The translations under genes and the position numbers were made by a program. DNA of 64,000 nucleotides from Desulfovibrionaceae bacterium. Its GTDB lineage: Bacteria; Desulfobacterota; Desulfovibrionia; Desulfovibrionales; Desulfovibrionaceae. Within the stretch, counting starts at the first letter, position 1. Each line of letters starts with the position of its first letter. Location: the NCBI GenBank assembly GCA_019421865.1, contig JAHZEL010000022.1, positions 1 through 64,000 of the forward strand, read 5' to 3'. Of this stretch, positions 60,679 to 64,000 are shown piece after piece. The notes under the pieces are model-generated. The model was not told the DNA's origin. It did not search any database and saw only the letters and a list, made by a program, of their open reading frames with translations.

Positions 60679-63000
60679 CTAGCCCCAGAGCACCCTGCCC
60701 ACCAGCGTTCCGATATAGGCCACCGCGTAGGCGACGGCGGTGTTGAACACCATGCTGAAGAACAGCCATCTCCAGCCGCCGGCTTCGTTCTTGAGCACCA
60801 CGAGGGTGACGAAGCAGGGCGAGTAGATGAGAACGAAGAGCATGAGGGCCAGCGCCGTGGTCTTGGACCAGCCGGAATCGGAAGCCAGCTTGGCGGAAAG
60901 GGAATCGGGTTCGTCGGGATCGGTTTCGCCGATGGAGTAGGCCGTGCCCATGGTGGAGAGAATGGCTTCCTTGGCCACCACGCCGGAGATGAGGGCCACG
61001 TCGGTGCGCCAGTCGAAGCCGAGCGGGCGGAACACGGGTTCCACGAACTGGCCTATGCGGCCGCCGAAGGTGTTGCGCACGCTTTCGGAGGCAAGGGCGT
61101 TTTCCACTTCGGCCTTCCGTTCCTCGAGGGCGTCGCGGCGGGCGGAAACGTCGTCGATGGCCTGCTGCATGGCGGTTTTTTCTTCGCCGGAGGCGCCGGC
61201 AAGCTGCGCCTTGAGGGTTTCGATTTCTTCGCTGAGCGGGGTCAGACGGGCGTCGAGCGCGGCGATTTCGTTTTCAAAGGGCGCGGACTGTTCTTCGGTG
61301 AGGGCCGGGAAGGCCAGCGCGGCCCAGAGAATCACGGAGATGGCCAGAATCACGGTGCCCGCCTTCTTGATGTACATCCAGCCGCGTTCCCAGGTGTGGG
61401 TGAGAATGCTGCGCAGCGTGGGCATGCGGTAGGGCGGCAGCTCCATGACGAAGGGGGTGGATTCGCCGCGGAATACGGTTTTTCTCAGCAGCAGGGAGAC
61501 CAAGAGCGCCACGGCCCAGCCGCAGAGCGTGATGGCGAACATGATGCCCGCCTGATTTTCCGCAAAGAAGGCCGCGGTGAGCATGAGAAACACCGGAATC
61601 TTCGCGCCGCAGGTCATGAGGGGCAGGGTCATCATGGTGGCCATGCGTTCCTTTTCGCTGCGCATGGTGCGCGTGGCCATCACGCCGGGAATGGCGCAGC
61701 CGCCCGCAATGCCGCCCGCAATGATGAAGGGCATCACGGAAGCGCCGTGCAGACCGAAGGCCCGCATGACGCGGTCGAGCATGTAGGCCATGCGCGCCAT
61801 GTAGCCGCTGTCTTCCAGGAAGGACACGATGAGGAACATGATGAGAATGAGCGGCACGAAGCTGAGCACGCCGCCTACGCCGCCGATGATGCCGTCCACC
61901 ACCAGCGACTGCACGAGCCCTTCGGGAAGCACGCTGGTCATCATTTCGCCGAGCAGCGCGAAGAAGTCTTCCACCCAGCCCTGCGGATACGCGCCCACGA
62001 TGAACGTGGTCCAGAACATGAAGTACACCACGGCCAGCATGATGAGCGGACCGAAAATGGTGTTGGTGAGCACCTTGTCCAGCTTGTCGGTGAGGGCGAG
62101 GCGGTCCTTGGTATTGTCCTTGCGCACCACGCCGTCCTTGAGCACGCTGTTGATGAAGCCGTAGCGGAAGTCGGAAATCACGGCGTCGGGCGTGGTTTCC
62201 AGCGTGGAGGCCAGATGCGCGGCCAGCGTGTCGCGTTTGGCCGAAAGAGCGGTGGCGGTTGCAGCGTCGGCGGCGCGCACCTGCTCAAGCACCACGTCGT
62301 CGCCTTCCAGCAGCTTGAGCGCCGTCCAGCGGGCGGGGTAGCGGTTCGTAAGAATCTGCTTTTCCTCGATGATCTGCGTCATGTCGCGCAGCACCGGCTC
62401 AATGTCCGGGCCGTAGCTGATGGAGAAGGGTGCGGGATCGGCTTCGGCTTCCCTGAGCGCGAGCGCCATGGCCCTGTCCAGACCTTCGCCGCTTCGCGCC
62501 ACCGTGGATACGGCTTTTGCGCCGAAGCGGGCGGAGAGCTTGTCGAGATCGATGACCATGCCCGCCTTGCGGGCTTCGTCCATCATGTTGCAGGCCAGCA
62601 CCACGGGCTGACCGAGTTCGCGGATCTGTACGGCGAGGAACAGGCCGCGTTCCAGCGTGGCGGAGTCGATCACGTCGATGACCGCGCGGGGGCGTTCGGC
62701 GGCGTTTTCCGGGGCGAGCACGTCGCGCACCACGCGCTCTTCCATGGAGTAGGGCGTCAGCGAATAGGTGCCGGGCAGGTCCACGAGAAGAACTCTGCTG
62801 TCGCCGGACTTCGTCCAGCCTTCCTTCTTTTCCACGGTCACGCCGGGGTAGTTGCCCACATGCTGATGCGCGCCGGTATAGGCGTTGAACGCGGTGGTCT
62901 TGCCGCAGTTGGGGTTGCCGGCCAGCGCGATGCGGATGCCGTTTCTGCGCTCTTCTTCGGTGATGGGAGCACTCTTTCTTTCACACATGGGGCAGCTCAT
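60679..63000 (-). CDS. feoB: Ferrous iron transport protein B
   Basis: A 773-residue iron transporter. The N-terminal G domain has GNPNCGKTT (28-36), VGNYPGVTVE and DLPGTYSL. The membrane region contains two gate motifs (GCAIPGVMATRTM and a later SPCFVTLVVLKNE). Two features stand out: a CPMC motif at residues 3-6 before the G domain, and a charged coiled-coil insert at about 575-637 between transmembrane segments. It overlaps feoA by four bases and imports Fe(II) across the inner membrane. Confidence 0.96.
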   Translation of the reverse strand: MSCPMCERKSAPITEEERRNGIRIALAGNPNCGKTTAFNAYTGAHQHVGNYPGVTVEKKEGWTKSGDSRVLLVDLPGTYSLTPYSMEERVVRDVLAPENAAERPRAVIDVIDSATLERGLFLAVQIRELGQPVVLACNMMDEARKAGMVIDLDKLSARFGAKAVSTVARSGEGLDRAMALALREAEADPAPFSISYGPDIEPVLRDMTQIIEEKQILTNRYPARWTALKLLEGDDVVLEQVRAADAATATALSAKRDTLAAHLASTLETTPDAVISDFRYGFINSVLKDGVVRKDNTKDRLALTDKLDKVLTNTIFGPLIMLAVVYFMFWTTFIVGAYPQGWVEDFFALLGEMMTSVLPEGLVQSLVVDGIIGGVGGVLSFVPLILIMFLIVSFLEDSGYMARMAYMLDRVMRAFGLHGASVMPFIIAGGIAGGCAIPGVMATRTMRSEKERMATMMTLPLMTCGAKIPVFLMLTAAFFAENQAGIMFAITLCGWAVALLVSLLLRKTVFRGESTPFVMELPPYRMPTLRSILTHTWERGWMYIKKAGTVILAISVILWAALAFPALTEEQSAPFENEIAALDARLTPLSEEIETLKAQLAGASGEEKTAMQQAIDDVSARRDALEERKAEVENALASESVRNTFGGRIGQFVEPVFRPLGFDWRTDVALISGVVAKEAILSTMGTAYSIGETDPDEPDSLSAKLASDSGWSKTTALALMLFVLIYSPCFVTLVVLKNEAGGWRWLFFSMVFNTAVAYAVAYIGTLVGRVLWG

Positions 63001-63230
63001 CTGACCTCCACATCAACGTAGTCGGCCTCGCTGTTGCGAAGCGCAATGGTGGAACCTTCGATGCGCAGCGCCACGGGATCGCGCAGCGGCGCTCTGCCCA
63101 CAACCTGAACGGACATGCCGGGAACAAGACCCATGTCGCGGATGCGGCGACCGAGTTCTCCATACGCGGTGATTTTGACGATGTTCGCCTTCTGTCCGGG
63201 GGCGAGCCGGCGGAGATTCATCTGTGACAT
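62997..63230 (-). CDS. feoA: Ferrous iron transport protein A
   Basis: A 77-residue SH3-like protein (MSQMNLRRLAPGQKANIVKI, then RIRDMGLVPGMSVQVVGRAP). AGGAGG is placed correctly before the ATG at 63230. FeoA supports FeoB activity at the cytoplasmic face. Confidence 0.95.
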   Translation of the reverse strand: MSQMNLRRLAPGQKANIVKITAYGELGRRIRDMGLVPGMSVQVVGRAPLRDPVALRIEGSTIALRNSEADYVDVEVR

Positions 63231-63239
63231 GGGGTCCTC

Positions 63240-63265
63240 CTGATAAAAATGAAATTCTTTTTCAA
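63240..63265 (-). promoter_or_regulatory. Candidate Fur site upstream of feoA
   Basis: On the minus strand an AT-rich imperfect inverted repeat (TTGAAAAAGAATTTCA then TTTTTATCA) lies between the promoter and the feoA ribosome-binding site. It resembles Fur boxes in composition and symmetry, but the match is loose. Confidence 0.35.
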
Positions 63266-63341
63266 CTTCTCTTTCCAAAAAAGACCGCGCCGCGGTCGAG
63301 AGTCCGGGGCCTGTCATGAGACATGGCGGTCGGACAGACAA

Positions 63342-63370
63342 GAGATAGTGAAATTGAAAACCAATGTCAA
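63342..63370 (-). promoter_or_regulatory. Promoter of feoAB
   Basis: On the minus strand a consensus TTGACA (63365-63370) and TATCTC (63342-63347) are separated by exactly 17 bases, about 110 bases before feoA. Confidence 0.6.
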
Positions 63371-63923
63371 CTTAAAAACGAAAAAAAGATGGCGAGGGGC
63401 GGCAGAAAAGACTGGCGAAGAAGAGGAGCGTGGGCGGGGGGAAAACGGGAGGAAGGGCTGAGAGGCGTGCCGGGAGGGGCGGCGGCAAAGAAAAGGTTGG
63501 TGAACGTGCACTGGATCCTCGGATGGGGGGCGGGATGCGTGTGGGGAGAGCTGCGCAGGGATGGGCGCGGGGAAAAGCGGGGAAGGCACGGGGAGCGGGC
63601 GCAAAAGCCGCGTCGGTGGGGGAATAACGCGGCGGGAGTCTGCGGACTGTGGTGGGGAAAACAAGCGTGGAGGGCAGCCGGAGGAGCGGAGGCGTTGGAG
63701 ACCGGCGGGGTGGCAGAGAGATGCCGGAGCAGAGGAAGGACGGCGCGTCGGGGGAAGAATCCGGGCAGCTCGCCTTCGCGGATTTCCGAAAAGGCCCGGA
63801 GCCGGGGGCATCCGGCCTGTCCGCCGGAAAAGGTCGTTTTCGGAAAACCGTTTTTTGACCGCCGCCCCCGGAAGGAGGCGACGGTCTTCCCCGGCGGGGC
63901 GTACCCCGCACAGGGAATACGGT
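63371..63923. other. Intergenic, no recognised gene
   Basis: G-rich non-coding stretch. Near the right end GACCGCCGCC/GGCGACGGTC-type arms (about 63858-63890) form a strong imperfect hairpin, and CGTTTTCGGAAAACCG is palindromic near 63835. One of them may terminate the gene at the right edge. Confidence 0.4.
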
Positions 63924-64000
63924 TCAGACGTTCATGGCCTGCAGAGCGTCCATGAGCCTGTCCACATCGGCGGCGGAAGGCTGCATGGGCAGCGAGGTCA
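63924..64000 (-). CDS. Probable DegT/DnrJ/EryC1-type aminotransferase, C-terminal fragment
   Basis: The last 25 codons of a gene entering from the right edge. They end SLPMQPSAADVDRLMDALQA followed by MNV and a stop. The SLPMxPxxxxxDVxxxxxAL ending is typical of PLP-dependent sugar aminotransferases of the DegT family. With so little sequence the family call is tentative. Confidence 0.5.
   Translation of the reverse strand, partial: TSLPMQPSAADVDRLMDALQAMNV

Noticed and set aside
57866..60769. A frame reading continuously from the AEC gene back through the MFS gene
   Set aside because: Only the part from 58831 resembles a protein; the rest is out of frame with the MFS gene.
1..64000. CRISPR arrays, prophage, insertion sequences, rRNA operon
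   Set aside because: I looked for regularly spaced repeats, transposase or phage motifs and rRNA sequence and found none.

Overview
The window is GC-rich, densely coded bacterial chromosome, most likely from a gut-type member of the Desulfovibrionaceae (Desulfovibrio/Bilophila/Mailhella group). This assignment is inference from gene content and order: ftsH-folP-cdaA-cdaR-glmM beside rpoN, an HEIGH-type autotransporter metalloprotease, tripartite tricarboxylate (TTT) transport, FeoAB and MlaEFD. No rRNA gene is present. No prophage, CRISPR array or insertion sequence was seen.

Layout. 0-1.4 kb: start of a branched-chain amino acid ABC transporter (livJ, partial livH). 1.9-9.9 kb, minus strand: rpoN, then the run ftsH-folP-cdaA-cdaR-glmM, which joins membrane proteolysis, folate synthesis, c-di-AMP synthesis and its regulator, and entry into peptidoglycan precursor synthesis. 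10.3 kb: a lone amidohydrolase. 11.1-12.4 kb: an AT-rich island with a frameshifted HNH endonuclease, bounded by inverted copies of a palindromic repeat. 12.4-15.9 kb: mlaE-mlaF-mlaD plus a PqiC-like lipoprotein (phospholipid/outer-membrane lipid transport). 16.0-17.7 kb: trpS and an M50 protease. 17.9-20.1 kb: an Aas-like acyl-activating protein whose acyltransferase half looks inactivated. 20.3-24.2 kb: a leucine operon (leader peptide, attenuator, leuA-leuC-leuD) without leuB. 25.2 kb: NhaC-type antiporter.

27.1-35.7 kb is an accessory catabolic locus: a divergent LysR regulator, two paralogous Old-Yellow-Enzyme/enoate-reductase flavoproteins and a complete TctC-TctA-TctB importer. It reads as uptake and reduction of an unsaturated carboxylate. 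35.7-41.8 kb contains three related tRNA-Phe loci in the same orientation, two intact and one decayed. They bracket two cargo genes: a 406-residue protein I do not recognise and a 1028-residue PAS-GAF-GGDEF-PAS-EAL c-di-GMP protein with an AT-rich N-terminal sensor region.

42.4-52.1 kb is mostly housekeeping: nudC-HAD-GNAT-miaA, coaD-rsmD and a beta-CASP nuclease on the minus strand, then LOG-tadA-small protein-methyltransferase on the plus strand. 52.4-55.7 kb: metalloprotease autotransporter. 56.1-60.2 kb: radical SAM protein, small zinc ribbon, AEC and MFS transporters. 60.7-63.2 kb: feoA-feoB. The window ends in the 3' end of a probable DegT-type aminotransferase.
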